Assembly: GCA_963741615.1 (NCBI GenBank)
Contig: CAVUIU010000006.1
Coordinates: 167,960 to 231,959, forward strand
DNA from: UBA9676 sp963741615
GTDB taxonomy: Bacteria; Actinomycetota; Actinomycetes; Streptosporangiales; Streptosporangiaceae
Direction: 5' to 3'
Length of the DNA stretch: 64,000 bases
The notes under the pieces were generated by a model. It was not told the DNA's origin, searched no databases, and was given only the letters and a program-made list of their open reading frames with translations. Below are positions 25,967 to 35,263 of the stretch, piece after piece. The position numbers and the translations under genes are program-made. Numbering within the stretch: position 1 is the stretch's first letter; every line of letters starts with the position of its first letter.

Positions 25967-27719
25967 GGGGGTCGGGCACCGCGTCGATGCCCGCCTCCTT
26001 GCGCTGGGCGGGCGTGATGGGGGTGGGCGCCCCGGTGAGCGGGTCCAGGCCGGAGGCCGCTTTGGGGAAGGCGATCACGTCCCGGATGGTGGTGGCGCCC
26101 GCCAGGTGCATGACCAGCCGGTCCCAGCCGAACGCGATCCCGCCGTGCGGCGGGGGGCCGAACCGCAACGCGTCAAGCAGGAAGCCGAACTGTGACCGCG
26201 CCTCATCCGGTGCCAGTCCGATCACATCGAACACCTGCTGCTGAACGGGGGCGTGGTGGATACGCAGTGATCCGCCGCCGATCTCGTTGCCGTTGCAGAC
26301 CAGGTCGTAGGCGTCCGCGAGCGCGCCGCCCGGCTCGGCGGCGAACTTGTCGGCCCACTCCGGCAGCGGGGCGGTGAACGGATGGTGGACCGCCGTCCAG
26401 CCGCCCTGGCCATCCTCTTCGAACAAGGGCGGGTCCACCAGCCACAGGAAGGACCACTGGTCCGGATTGATCAGGCCCAGCCGCTGGCCGATCTCCAGCC
26501 TGGCCGCGCCGAGCAGCTCACGGGCCTGCCTGGGCGGGCCGGCGGCGAAGAAGACACAGTCCCCCGGCGCCGCCCCGGCAGCGGCCGCCAGGCCGGCCCG
26601 CTCGGTGGCCGACAGGTGCCGCGCGACCGGCCCGGACTCCGAGACCGACCCGTCCGCGCCGATGAGCGCGTAGGCCAGGCCGCGCGCGCCGCGGGCGCGC
26701 GCCCACTCCTGCCAGCCGTCCAGTTCCCGGCGCGACTGCCCGGCACCGCCCGGCATGACCACCGTCCCCACGTGCGGGGCCTGGAACACGCGGAACGAGG
26801 TCTGCCCGAAGTAGGCGGTCAGGTCGGCCAGTTCGCAGCCGAACCGCAGATCAGGCTTGTCGGAGCCGAACCTTCGCATCGCCTCGGCGTAGGTCATCCT
26901 GGGGATCGGGCGGGGCACGCGGTAGCCGGCCAGCTCGGCCCACAGCCGCCCGACAAGGTCCTCGGCGACCTCGATGATGTCATCGCGGGTGACGAAGCTC
27001 ATCTCCAGGTCAATCTGGGTGAACTCGGGCTGCCGGTCGGCCCGGAAGTCCTCGTCGCGGAAGCAGCGGGCCAGCTGGTAGTAGCGCTCCAGGCCACCGA
27101 CCATGAGCAGCTGCTTGAACAGCTGGGGGGACTGCGGCAGCGCGTACCAGCTGCCTGGCCGCAGCCGCACCGGGACCAGGAAGTCACGCGCCCCTTCCGG
27201 GGTGGAGCGGGTCAGGTACGGGGTTTCCACATAGACGAAACCGTGCGCCCGCAGGACGTCGCCGGCCAGATACGTCGCCTCGGACCGGGTGCGCAGCGCC
27301 GTGGCCGTTTCCGCCCGCCGGATGTCCAGATAGCGGTAGCGGAGCCGCACGTCCTCGCTCAGCTCCCCGCCGCCCTCGACCGGGAACGGCAGCGCGTCGG
27401 CCTCCGAAAGCACCTCGAGCCCTCCGGGCCGGTCCGCGACCACCTCCACCTGGCCGGTGGGCAGTTCCGGGTTCTCGTTGCCGGCCGGCCGCGGCCGCAC
27501 CTCCCCGCTCACCCGGACGCAGAATTCGGCGCGCAGCGCATGCTCGGGCCGGTTTTCTCCCTCGCCGCGGAAGACGACTTGTACCACACCGCTGGCGTCA
27601 CGCAGGTCGATGAAAACCACACCGCCATGGTCGCGGCGCCGGGCGACCCAGCCCGCCAGCGTCACGTGCTCGCCAGCCTGGCCCGGGCGCAGGGTGCCCG
27701 CATCGTGGGTGCGGATCAT
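25950..27719 (-). CDS. aspS: Aspartyl-tRNA synthetase
   Basis: Class IIb synthetase, 589 aa, with the N-terminal OB-fold (GWVARRRDHGGVVFIDLRD, about residues 24-42), the bacterial insertion domain, motif 2 (CFRDEDFRADRQPEFTQID) and motif 3 (GIAFGWDRLVMHLAG). Bacterial-type length and insertion domain; whether it also charges tRNA-Asn would depend on genes outside the window. It starts at ATG, 18 bp after the end of the metallo-hydrolase gene, and leads into rarA. Confidence 0.97.
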   Translation of the reverse strand: MIRTHDAGTLRPGQAGEHVTLAGWVARRRDHGGVVFIDLRDASGVVQVVFRGEGENRPEHALRAEFCVRVSGEVRPRPAGNENPELPTGQVEVVADRPGGLEVLSEADALPFPVEGGGELSEDVRLRYRYLDIRRAETATALRTRSEATYLAGDVLRAHGFVYVETPYLTRSTPEGARDFLVPVRLRPGSWYALPQSPQLFKQLLMVGGLERYYQLARCFRDEDFRADRQPEFTQIDLEMSFVTRDDIIEVAEDLVGRLWAELAGYRVPRPIPRMTYAEAMRRFGSDKPDLRFGCELADLTAYFGQTSFRVFQAPHVGTVVMPGGAGQSRRELDGWQEWARARGARGLAYALIGADGSVSESGPVARHLSATERAGLAAAAGAAPGDCVFFAAGPPRQARELLGAARLEIGQRLGLINPDQWSFLWLVDPPLFEEDGQGGWTAVHHPFTAPLPEWADKFAAEPGGALADAYDLVCNGNEIGGGSLRIHHAPVQQQVFDVIGLAPDEARSQFGFLLDALRFGPPPHGGIAFGWDRLVMHLAGATTIRDVIAFPKAASGLDPLTGAPTPITPAQRKEAGIDAVPDPRGPGG

Positions 27720-27737
27720 CGCCTTGGTCAGCCTCCG

Positions 27738-28418
27738 TCACAGTCCTGGCCGGCCGGGAACGGGCGGGGGCAGACCGGCCAGGAACGGGTTGCCGGCCCG
27801 CTCGGCGCCGATGGTGGTTTGCGGTCCATGCCCGGGCAGCACCTGGATGTCATCCGGGAGGGTCAGGCATACCCGCGCCAGGCTCTCCAGCATGACCCGG
27901 TAGTCGCCACCGGGCAGGTCGGTCCGGCCGATCGACCCGGCGAACAGCAGGTCGCCCGAGAACAGCACGCCCTCGTCCGCGCGGAAGGCCACCGATCCCG
28001 GCGTATGCCCGGGTGCGTGGTCGACAGCAAGTTCCACCCCCGCCAGCCGCACCGTCATGCCGTCGGCAAGCTCGGCCACCTCGTCGGGCTCGGTGAAGGT
28101 CAGCCCCCCGAACAGCTGCTGTCCGGCCTGCAGCGGCAGGCCACGGGCGGGATCGGACAACAGCGCACGGTCGGACGGGTGGATGTAGGCCGGGATGTCC
28201 CGGGCCCCGCAGACGGGCACCACCGACCAGATGTGGTCGATGTGGCCGTGGGTGAGCAGGACCGCCACGGGCTTGAGCCGGTGGGTGGCGAGGATCTCCG
28301 CGATGCCCGGCTCGGCGTCCTGCCCGGGGTCGATGATCACGCACTCCTCCCCGGGGCCTGGCGCCACCACGTAGCAGTTGGTGGCGAACGAGCCGGCCGG
28401 GAACCCGGCAATGAGCAC
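27738..28418 (-). CDS. Metallo-beta-lactamase-fold hydrolase, glyoxalase II-like
   Basis: 226-aa single-domain hydrolase with the binuclear metal site THGHIDHI (about residues 52-59), HAPGHTPGSVAF and SGDLLF, and a C-terminal GHGPQTTIG. The short length and the position next to aspS and a cyclophilin are typical of the actinobacterial hydrolases annotated as hydroxyacylglutathione-hydrolase-like; since actinobacteria lack glutathione, the natural substrate is probably another thioester or mycothiol adduct. The start is GTG at 28418, preceded by GGGAGGAAGG. It is divergent from the cyclophilin gene. Confidence 0.85.
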   Translation of the reverse strand: MLIAGFPAGSFATNCYVVAPGPGEECVIIDPGQDAEPGIAEILATHRLKPVAVLLTHGHIDHIWSVVPVCGARDIPAYIHPSDRALLSDPARGLPLQAGQQLFGGLTFTEPDEVAELADGMTVRLAGVELAVDHAPGHTPGSVAFRADEGVLFSGDLLFAGSIGRTDLPGGDYRVMLESLARVCLTLPDDIQVLPGHGPQTTIGAERAGNPFLAGLPPPVPGRPGL

Positions 28419-28630
28419 GGCCTTCCTCCCTGGAGAAGCGAAACGGTTCGATGGGCGCTGCTGGTACAGGCTACCGAGCCAGCGGCAACGCGACGAACTG
28501 GTAACAGAGCCGTAGCGAGCAATACGGCGAACCGATAACGGAGCCGTCGCAACCGGCAACGTGCAGGTACGATTCGCGAAGTTTCGCTGATCAATGGTGT
28601 GGCACCAGCCAACGAGGGAGGACAACAGGC

Positions 28631-29485
28631 GTGGCGGGGAAGAAGGAACGCCAGCGCAAGCTCGCCAGGGAGCGCTATCAGCGCCAGCAGACCAGACGGG
28701 CCCAGCAGGCACGGCGATGGCGGACCTCGGTGATCATAGGCGTGGCCTGCGTCGCCGTCATCGGCCTGGGGGTCGGCGCCTATTTCCTTTTCCAGGGCGG
28801 CGGCAAATCGGCATCCGCTGCCTCGGCCACCCCCAGCGCCACCGCCAGCGCGACTCCCAGCAGCACCGCCAGCCCGGCCGCCGGCGCGGCGGCCGCCGAA
28901 CCCGCGACCCACTGCACCTATACCTCCAGCCCGCCGGCCGCGCGCAACGTGGGCGTCCCGCCAGCCACCCCGGACAGCAAGGCCACCTATCGGGCCACGA
29001 TCGTGACCAACCGCGGGGATGTGGTCATTGACCTGCTGAACGCCAAGGCCACCTGCACCGTCAACTCTTTCGTCTACCTGGCCGGGAAGAGCTACTTCAG
29101 CAACACCCACTGCCACCGGCTCACCACCATCGCCCCCCTCTACGTGCTGCAGTGCGGGGACCCGACCGGGACCGGCAGCGGCGGTCCCGGCTACAAGTTC
29201 GGCTCGGAGAACCTGGCCGGCGCGACCTACCCGCTGGGTACGGTGGCGATGGCCCATCCCGGCGGCACGGCGGGCGACACCGAGAACGGGAGCCAGTTCT
29301 TCGTCGTCTACCGCAACACCAGCCTCCCCGCCGACTACACGCCCTTCGGCACAGTCGTCAAGGGGCTGGGAATAATCCAGAATGTGGCCAAGGCGGGCAT
29401 AGGGACAGGCAATGCCAGCAGCCCTGGTGACGGCCCTCCCAGGGAGAAGGTCGTCATCAAGAGGGTCATCATCAAGAAAACCTGA
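28631..29485 (+). CDS. Membrane-anchored cyclophilin (peptidyl-prolyl isomerase)
   Basis: 284 aa: basic cytoplasmic start (MAGKKERQRKLARERYQ), one membrane helix (about residues 35-58), a Ser/Ala/Thr linker and an extracytoplasmic cyclophilin domain (about 105-280). The domain shows VNSFVYLAGKSYFSNTHCHR, GYKFGSENL, TENGSQFFVVY and TPFGTVVKGL. It should help fold exported proteins. The usual catalytic FHR of cyclophilins appears as THCHR, so activity may be reduced. It starts at GTG after GGGAGGACAACAGGC, and a terminator hairpin covers its stop codon. Confidence 0.88.
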   Translation: MAGKKERQRKLARERYQRQQTRRAQQARRWRTSVIIGVACVAVIGLGVGAYFLFQGGGKSASAASATPSATASATPSSTASPAAGAAAAEPATHCTYTSSPPAARNVGVPPATPDSKATYRATIVTNRGDVVIDLLNAKATCTVNSFVYLAGKSYFSNTHCHRLTTIAPLYVLQCGDPTGTGSGGPGYKFGSENLAGATYPLGTVAMAHPGGTAGDTENGSQFFVVYRNTSLPADYTPFGTVVKGLGIIQNVAKAGIGTGNASSPGDGPPREKVVIKRVIIKKT

Positions 29486-29509
29486 CCCCGCCTCATCACC
29501 GGGGTCAGG
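29481..29509 (+). terminator. Terminator hairpin after the cyclophilin gene
   Basis: CCTGACCCCG (29481-29490) pairs perfectly with CGGGGTCAGG (29500-29509) around a nine-base loop. The stem includes the stop codon of the cyclophilin gene and ends about 18 bases before the next GTG, so it may partly separate the two genes. Confidence 0.65.
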
Positions 29510-29527
29510 CCGAGCAGGAGGTTCGCG

Positions 29528-30766
29528 GTGGGTACCGCCAACGATCCGTGGGGCCGGGTAGACGCGGACGGCACGGTCTACGTGCGTACCGCCGAAGGTG
29601 AGCGGGTGATCGGCTCATGGCAGGCTGGCAGCCCTGAGGAGGCGCTCGCGTTCTACCGGCGCAAGTTCGAGGCCCTGAGCACCGAGGTCGCCCTGCTCGA
29701 GCAGCGGATCACCACGACGGACCTTTCCCCGGCTCAGGCCAGGACGAGCATCGAGCGCCTGCGGGGGGCGGTGGCCGATGCCCACGCGGTGGGCGACCTG
29801 GGCCAGCTCCAGGCCAGGCTGGATGCACTGTCCGGGAAGGTGGACCACCGCCAGGAAGAGGTCCGCGCCGCCCGCGACCATGCCCGCTCCGAGGCGAAGG
29901 ACATCAAGGAGCGCATCGTGGCCGAGGCCGAGCGCCTGGCGGCTGAGGCCACCCACTGGAAGATCAGCGGTGAGCGGCTGCGCCAGCTGCTGGAAGAGTG
30001 GAAGGCGGCGCCCCGGGCCGACCGGGCGGTCGAAGCCGCCCTGTGGAAGCGGCTCTCGGCCGCGCGCAACGCCTTCAACAAGCGCCGTAAGGCATACTTC
30101 GCCGACCTCGAGGGCGAGCGGGAAACCGCGCGGGCACGCAAGGAGCAGCTGGTCACCGAGGCCGAGGCATTGGCATCGTCCACCGACTGGGCCGCCACCG
30201 CCGCCGCGTTCCGCGAGCTCATGCGCTCGTGGAAGATGGCCGGGCGGGCAGCCCGCGCCGACGAGGACGAACTGTGGAGCCGGTTCAAGGCCGCGCAGGA
30301 CACCTTTTTCCAGGCCAGGTCGGAGGTGTACTCGGCCAAGGACGCGGCGCTGCGTGAGCATGCGGCGGTCAAGTCCCAGCTGCTGGAGGAGGCGGGCAAG
30401 CTCGTCCCGGTCACCGATGTCCGTGCGGCCAGGGCGGCGCTCCGGGGGATCCAGGAGCGCTGGGAACAGGCGGGCCCGGTGCCCCGGGAAGCGCATGAGA
30501 GGCTCGAGTCGGGCCTGCGGCGGGTCGAGGACGCTGTCCGCAAGGCCGAGGACGCCCAGTGGCGGCGGTCGAACCCGGAGGCGCTCGCCCGCGCCCAGGG
30601 GACCGTCGAGCAGATCCGGTCCGCGATCGCCGGGCTGGAAACCCAGCTGGCCAAGGCCACCGAGTCCGGAGATGCTAAGGCAGCGGCGCAGGCCGAGGAA
30701 GCCATCGCGGCCCGCCGGTCCTGGCTCACCGAGGCCGAACGGACCCTGGCCGAATTCTCCGGCTGA
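29528..30766 (+). CDS. DUF349 repeat protein
   Basis: 412-aa, highly charged, mostly helical cytoplasmic protein. Three DUF349 repeats are visible (about residues 140-195, 215-275 and 285-345), each with a tryptophan pair and charged helices such as WKISGERLRQLLEEWKAAP, STDWAATAAAFRELMRSWK and RAALRGIQERWEQAG. The ends are coiled-coil-like. Function is not established for the family. It starts at GTG with AGGAGG nearby and runs toward relA, with a structured gap between the two. Confidence 0.88.
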   Translation: MGTANDPWGRVDADGTVYVRTAEGERVIGSWQAGSPEEALAFYRRKFEALSTEVALLEQRITTTDLSPAQARTSIERLRGAVADAHAVGDLGQLQARLDALSGKVDHRQEEVRAARDHARSEAKDIKERIVAEAERLAAEATHWKISGERLRQLLEEWKAAPRADRAVEAALWKRLSAARNAFNKRRKAYFADLEGERETARARKEQLVTEAEALASSTDWAATAAAFRELMRSWKMAGRAARADEDELWSRFKAAQDTFFQARSEVYSAKDAALREHAAVKSQLLEEAGKLVPVTDVRAARAALRGIQERWEQAGPVPREAHERLESGLRRVEDAVRKAEDAQWRRSNPEALARAQGTVEQIRSAIAGLETQLAKATESGDAKAAAQAEEAIAARRSWLTEAERTLAEFSG

Positions 30767-30826
30767 GCCGGACCCCGGGCCACGGCGTCTCCCGTGGATC
30801 GGCGGGCATGCCCCGGCGCTGGCTCA
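30764..30826. terminator. Structured convergent terminator between DUF349 gene and relA
   Basis: TGAGCC (30764-30769) pairs with GGCTCA (30821-30826), and within them CCACGG (30780-30785) pairs with CCGTGG (30792-30797). The structure touches the stop codons of both convergent genes and would act in both directions. Confidence 0.5.
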
Positions 30827-33361
30827 GTTGGTGACCCGGTACACGTCGTAGACCCCGTCGATGGCACGCACGGCGCGCAGCACGTGGCCGAGATGCTTGG
30901 GATCGCCCATCTCGAAGGTGAACTTGCTGACCGCAACCCGGTCCCTGGTGGTGGTGACCGAGGCCGACAGGATGTTGACGCGGGCGTCGGAGATAGACCG
31001 GGTGACGTCGGACAGCAGGCCGGTGCGGTCGAGGGCCTCCACCTGGATAGCCACCAGGAACAGCGAGTCCTCGGTCGGCGACCAGCGCACGTCCACCAGC
31101 CGCTCGGGCTCGGAATCGAGCAGGTGGCGCAGGTTGACACAGTCGGACCGGTGGACAGATACACCGTGTCCGCGGGTGACGAAACCGGTGATCTCGTCTC
31201 CGGGCACCGGTGTGCAACAGCGTGACAGCCTGGCCCACACATCGGCTGAGCCCTCCACCACCACACCCGAATCCCCCGTGGTGCGCGGCCGGGGCGGGCT
31301 GGTCGGCAAGGTGGTTTCCGCGAGATCTTCGGCCGCTCCCGCGGCCCCGCCGACGGAGGCGACCAGCTTGGTGACGACCGACTGCGCGCTGACGTGGCCC
31401 TCCCCTACCGCCGCGTACAGTGCGGACACGTCCGGATAGCGCAGTCCGGCGGCGATCGCCTGCAGTGCGTCCCCGGTGGCGAGCCGCTGCAGCGGCAGTT
31501 CCTGCTTGCGCATCGTCCGCGCGATCGCCGTCTTGCCGGCCTCGGCGGCCGCCTCCCGCCGCTCCTTGGAGAACCAGTGCCGGATCTTGTTCCGCGCCCG
31601 CGCGCTCTTGACGAAACCCAGCCAGTCCCGGCTCGGCGCGGCGTCCGCCGCCTTGGACGTGAAGATCTCGACGGTGTCCCCGTTGTCGAGGGCGGATTCC
31701 AGCGCGACCAGCCTGCCGTTCACCCGCGCGCCGATGGTCCGGTGCCCGACCTCGGTATGGATCGCGTAGGCGAAGTCCACCGGGGTCGCCCCCATGGGCA
31801 GCGCGATCACTTCCCCGCGGGGGGTGAAGACATAGACCTCGGCCGCGCCGAGGTCGAACCGGAGCGATTCCAGGAACTCGGCCGGGTCGGCGGTCTCCCG
31901 CTGCCATTCGACCAGTTGCCGGAGCCAGGCCATCTCACTGACGTCCGGGGCGGCCCCGCCGCGTCCCCGGCGGGCGGTCTCCTCCTTGTACTTCCAGTGC
32001 GCGGCCACGCCGTACTCCGACCGGCGGTGCATGCCCCAGGTCCTGATCTGCAGCTCGACCGGCTTGCCCTCCGGGCCGATGACCGTCGTGTGCAGGGACT
32101 GGTACATGTTGAACTTCGGCATCGCGATGTAGTCCTTGAACCGCCCGGGAATCGGGTTCCACCGGGCGTGCACGGTGCCGAGCACCGCATAGCAGTCACG
32201 CACCGAATCGACCAGGACACGGATGCCGACGAGGTCGTAGATCTCGTCGAAGCTGACGTCGCGGGCGATCATCTTCTGGTAGACGGAGTAGTAGTGCTTG
32301 GGCCGGCCCGTCACCCGCGCCTTCACCTTCGCGTTGCGCAGGTCTACATAGACCTCTTCGATGACCTCTTGCAGGTACACATCCCGGCGCGGCGCGCGCT
32401 CGGACACCATCCGCGCGATCTCGTCGTAGCGCTTGGGGTAGAGCGTGGCGAAGGCCAGGTCCTCGAGCTCCCATTTCACGGTGTTCATGCCCAGCCGGTG
32501 GGCCAGCGGCGCGTAGATCTCCAGCACCTCGCGTGACTTCCGTTCCTGCTTGTCACGCGGGAGGTACCGCAGGGTACGCATGTTGTGGAGCCGGTCGGCC
32601 AGCTTGATGACCAGCACGCCGATGTCGCGCGACATGGCGACGATCATCTTGCGGACGGTCTCCGCCGCGGCGGCCTCACCGTACTTCACCTTGTCGAGCT
32701 TGGTCACGCCGTCGACCAGCGCCGTCACCTCGTCGCCGAACTCGTGGCGCAGTTCGTCCAGCGTGTACGGGGTGTCCTCGACCGTGTCGTGCAGCAGTGC
32801 CGCGCAGATGGTCTCGTGGGGCATGCCCAGCTCGGCCAGGATGGTGGCCACGGCAAGCGGGTGGGTGATGTAGGGGTCACCGCTCAGACGCTTCTGGTCG
32901 GCGTGGCAGTGCGCGGCCACTTCATACGCGCGCTCGATGAGCCTGACGTCCGCCTTGGGGTGCGTCGCCCGAACGGTCTTGATCAAGGGCTCAAGCACCG
33001 GGTTCGCCCCCCCTCCGCGGGGGGCGCCGAGGCGCGCCAGCCGTCGCCGGACCGCCGCACCCCCGCTGGTTACCCCGGCGCCGGCGCTGGTTACCGCGGC
33101 GCCCGCGCTGGTTCCCGGCGGGGTCGCAGGCGAGGGCTCGGTGGCCGGTGATGGCCCGGTAGGGGGATCGGGCGCGGCGGGCTTGGAGGCTGGCATGGCG
33201 GGGGACGGCATGGCGGGGGACGGCACGGCAGGGGTCGGCACGGCCGCGTCCCGCGCCACCTCGCCGTCATCCCCGGGGACCGCCGGGAAGTCCTGCTGCC
33301 CCGGGGCGGACTTGGTGACGTCGGCACCGGCCCTGCCGGTCATCGCCACGTCACGGGCCAC
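30824..33361 (-). CDS. relA: Bifunctional (p)ppGpp synthetase/hydrolase
   Basis: Makes and degrades the stringent-response alarmone. 845 aa: a Pro/Ala-rich N-terminal tail, an HD hydrolase domain (about residues 130-290, with AHCHADQKRL and LLHDTVEDT), the synthetase domain (RGRPKHYYSVYQKM-like, as GRPKHYYSVYQKM, and YQSLHTTVIGPEG), a TGS domain (VYVFTPRGEVIALPMG), a conserved CC motif (RCCTPVPGDEITG) and a C-terminal ACT domain. Both active sites look intact, as in other actinobacterial Rel proteins. I chose the GTG at 33361 because AGGAG lies five bases before it; an ATG six codons later has no ribosome binding site. The usual neighbours apt and secDF are upstream. Confidence 0.95.
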   Translation of the reverse strand: MARDVAMTGRAGADVTKSAPGQQDFPAVPGDDGEVARDAAVPTPAVPSPAMPSPAMPASKPAAPDPPTGPSPATEPSPATPPGTSAGAAVTSAGAGVTSGGAAVRRRLARLGAPRGGGANPVLEPLIKTVRATHPKADVRLIERAYEVAAHCHADQKRLSGDPYITHPLAVATILAELGMPHETICAALLHDTVEDTPYTLDELRHEFGDEVTALVDGVTKLDKVKYGEAAAAETVRKMIVAMSRDIGVLVIKLADRLHNMRTLRYLPRDKQERKSREVLEIYAPLAHRLGMNTVKWELEDLAFATLYPKRYDEIARMVSERAPRRDVYLQEVIEEVYVDLRNAKVKARVTGRPKHYYSVYQKMIARDVSFDEIYDLVGIRVLVDSVRDCYAVLGTVHARWNPIPGRFKDYIAMPKFNMYQSLHTTVIGPEGKPVELQIRTWGMHRRSEYGVAAHWKYKEETARRGRGGAAPDVSEMAWLRQLVEWQRETADPAEFLESLRFDLGAAEVYVFTPRGEVIALPMGATPVDFAYAIHTEVGHRTIGARVNGRLVALESALDNGDTVEIFTSKAADAAPSRDWLGFVKSARARNKIRHWFSKERREAAAEAGKTAIARTMRKQELPLQRLATGDALQAIAAGLRYPDVSALYAAVGEGHVSAQSVVTKLVASVGGAAGAAEDLAETTLPTSPPRPRTTGDSGVVVEGSADVWARLSRCCTPVPGDEITGFVTRGHGVSVHRSDCVNLRHLLDSEPERLVDVRWSPTEDSLFLVAIQVEALDRTGLLSDVTRSISDARVNILSASVTTTRDRVAVSKFTFEMGDPKHLGHVLRAVRAIDGVYDVYRVTN

Positions 33362-33449
33362 TTGCGCTCCTGTCGTCCGCCAGGCATCTATTCTATCGGC
33401 GGCATCGGGCCCCCGGCCCAGCTCAGCCGGCCGGGCGCCGGCGCGGCGG

Positions 33450-33995
33450 TCACACCACCAGCAGGGACCGCAGACTCCCCTCCGGTAGCCGGCCCCGGCC
33501 ACCGAGGAACGCCAGCTCCAGGATGACCGCGATCCCCGCCACGTCGGCCCCGGCCCGGCGCACCAGATGCGCGGTCGCCTCGGCCGTGCCGCCGGTGGCC
33601 AGCACATCGTCCACGATGAGCACCCGCTCACCGGGCGTGAACGCGTCCTGGTGCACCTCGATGGTGGCGGTCCCGTACTCGAGCTGGTAACTGCGCGCGT
33701 AGGTCGGGCCGGGCAGCCGTCCCTGCTTGCGGACCGGCACGAATCCCGAGCCGAGCTGGCAGGCCACCGACGCCGCGAGGATGAAGCCGCGGGCCTCGAT
33801 GCCGACCACCTTGTCCACCGGCCCGTGCCCCGTGGCCAGCGCACTCACCACAGCGGCCAGCGCCTGGCCGTCCGCAAGCAGCGGTGTGATGTCCTTGAAC
33901 ACGACCCCCGGCTGCGGGTAGTCGGCGATGTCCCGGACCTTCTCTTTGATCAGGTCGGCCAGCGTGGTGCCCGCCGCGGTCCCCTCCCCGGGCAC
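33450..33995 (-). CDS. apt: Adenine phosphoribosyltransferase
   Basis: Purine salvage enzyme that joins adenine and PRPP to give AMP. 181 aa, with DYPQPGVVFKDITPLLAD near the N-terminus, GIEARGFILAA, and the PRPP-binding VLIVDDVLATGGTAEA (about residues 124-139). It lies five bases from the secF stop and about 90 bp before relA; the secD-secF-apt-relA order is standard in actinobacteria. The start codon is the in-frame ATG giving MPGEGTAAG. Confidence 0.95.
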   Translation of the reverse strand: MPGEGTAAGTTLADLIKEKVRDIADYPQPGVVFKDITPLLADGQALAAVVSALATGHGPVDKVVGIEARGFILAASVACQLGSGFVPVRKQGRLPGPTYARSYQLEYGTATIEVHQDAFTPGERVLIVDDVLATGGTAEATAHLVRRAGADVAGIAVILELAFLGGRGRLPEGSLRSLLVV

Positions 33996-34000
33996 AGGCG

Positions 34001-35263
34001 CTACCGCCGCTTCTTCTTGCCGCCGGGCCGCCGCCTGGCCGCGCTGGCCCGCCGGGGCTGCTGGCGCGGGCCGGGCCGGGCGGCGCCGGGGGTGCCGCCG
34101 CGCGCGCTGGCACGGCCCGCCGGGACCGGCTCGCCCGGCGGGGCCGCATCGGCCTCATCGGCGGCCGGGCCGGCCTCGTCCTGGAGGGCGCCGGCCGCGC
34201 CGTCGGCCAGGGTCCGGCCCGGGGTCGCGGACGCGTCGGCACCGACGCCTGCCCGGGCGGTTGCCCGCTTGGCGGCGCGTCCGCCGGCCGCGCGCTGGGA
34301 GACCCGCTTGGCGAGTGCCCGGTACTGGGGCTCACGCTCCTTGAGGTCGGCCAGGACCGGGGTCGCGATGCAGATGGAGGAGTAGGTACCCGACAGCATG
34401 CCCACGAACAGCACCAGCGCCAGGTCCTTCAGCTCGCCGGCGCCGAGCAAGCCCGCGCCGATGAACAGGATCGCGGCCACCGGCAGGAGCGCGATGACCG
34501 AGGTGTTGATGGACCGGACCAGGGTCTGGTTGAGTGCCTGGTTGGCGGCCTGGCTGTAGGTGGCGCGGGCCGAGCCGAGCAGCCCGGCGGTGTTCTCCCT
34601 GACCTTGTCGAAGACGACCACGGTGTCGTACAGGGAGTAGCCCAGGATGGTCAGCAGGCCGATCACGGAGGCCGGGCTGACCTGGAAGCCGAGCAGCGCG
34701 TACACCCCGACGGTGATCACGATGTCGTGGGCGAGCGCGATCAGCGCGGCGGCGGCCATCTTCCACTCGAACGCGATCGAGAGGTAGATCACGATCACGA
34801 TCAGGAACGCGATCAGCGCCTCCAGCGCCTTCTGCGAGATCTGGCTGCCCCAGCTGGGGCCGACGAACTGGGTGCTGATCTGGCTCTGCGTGAGGTGGAA
34901 CGAGCCGGCGATCGCGTTCCCCACGCTGGTCTGCTGTGCCGGGGTCAGCGGGTGAGTCTGCACGCTCCAGCTGGAGGCACCGTTCTTGATGTTCGTGGTG
35001 TGCTGGATGATGGCGTCGCTGCCGCCGCCTGCCCCGCTCACCGTGCTGCGCACCTGGGAGATGGTGGTGTTGCCGGCCGGGAACGAGAAGACCGAGCCAC
35101 CCTTGAAGTCCACGCTGAAGTTGAGGCCGATGACGGTCACCGCCACCACGCTGATCGCCAGGATCAGGCCCGAGATGGAGTACCACAGCCGTTTGCGGCC
35201 GACGAAGTCGACCGAGACCTCGCCCCGGTACAGCCGGCCGCCGATGCCACCGAGCAAGGCCAT
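34001..35263 (-). CDS. secF: Protein translocase subunit SecF
   Basis: Membrane part of the SecDF complex that uses the proton gradient to pull exported proteins through SecYEG. 420 aa, with six membrane segments, the SecF signature NFSVDFKGGSVF after segment 1 and YSLYDTVVVFDKVRENT in the conserved region between segments 4 and 5. A C-terminal tail of about 130 residues rich in Ala, Arg and Pro is longer than in most SecF proteins and should be cytoplasmic. The ATG overlaps the secD stop by one base (TGATG). Confidence 0.95.
   Translation of the reverse strand: MALLGGIGGRLYRGEVSVDFVGRKRLWYSISGLILAISVVAVTVIGLNFSVDFKGGSVFSFPAGNTTISQVRSTVSGAGGGSDAIIQHTTNIKNGASSWSVQTHPLTPAQQTSVGNAIAGSFHLTQSQISTQFVGPSWGSQISQKALEALIAFLIVIVIYLSIAFEWKMAAAALIALAHDIVITVGVYALLGFQVSPASVIGLLTILGYSLYDTVVVFDKVRENTAGLLGSARATYSQAANQALNQTLVRSINTSVIALLPVAAILFIGAGLLGAGELKDLALVLFVGMLSGTYSSICIATPVLADLKEREPQYRALAKRVSQRAAGGRAAKRATARAGVGADASATPGRTLADGAAGALQDEAGPAADEADAAPPGEPVPAGRASARGGTPGAARPGPRQQPRRASAARRRPGGKKKRR

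Noticed and set aside
33341..33343. ATG as relA start
   Set aside because: The GTG six codons upstream has AGGAG at the right distance; the ATG has none. The protein core is the same.
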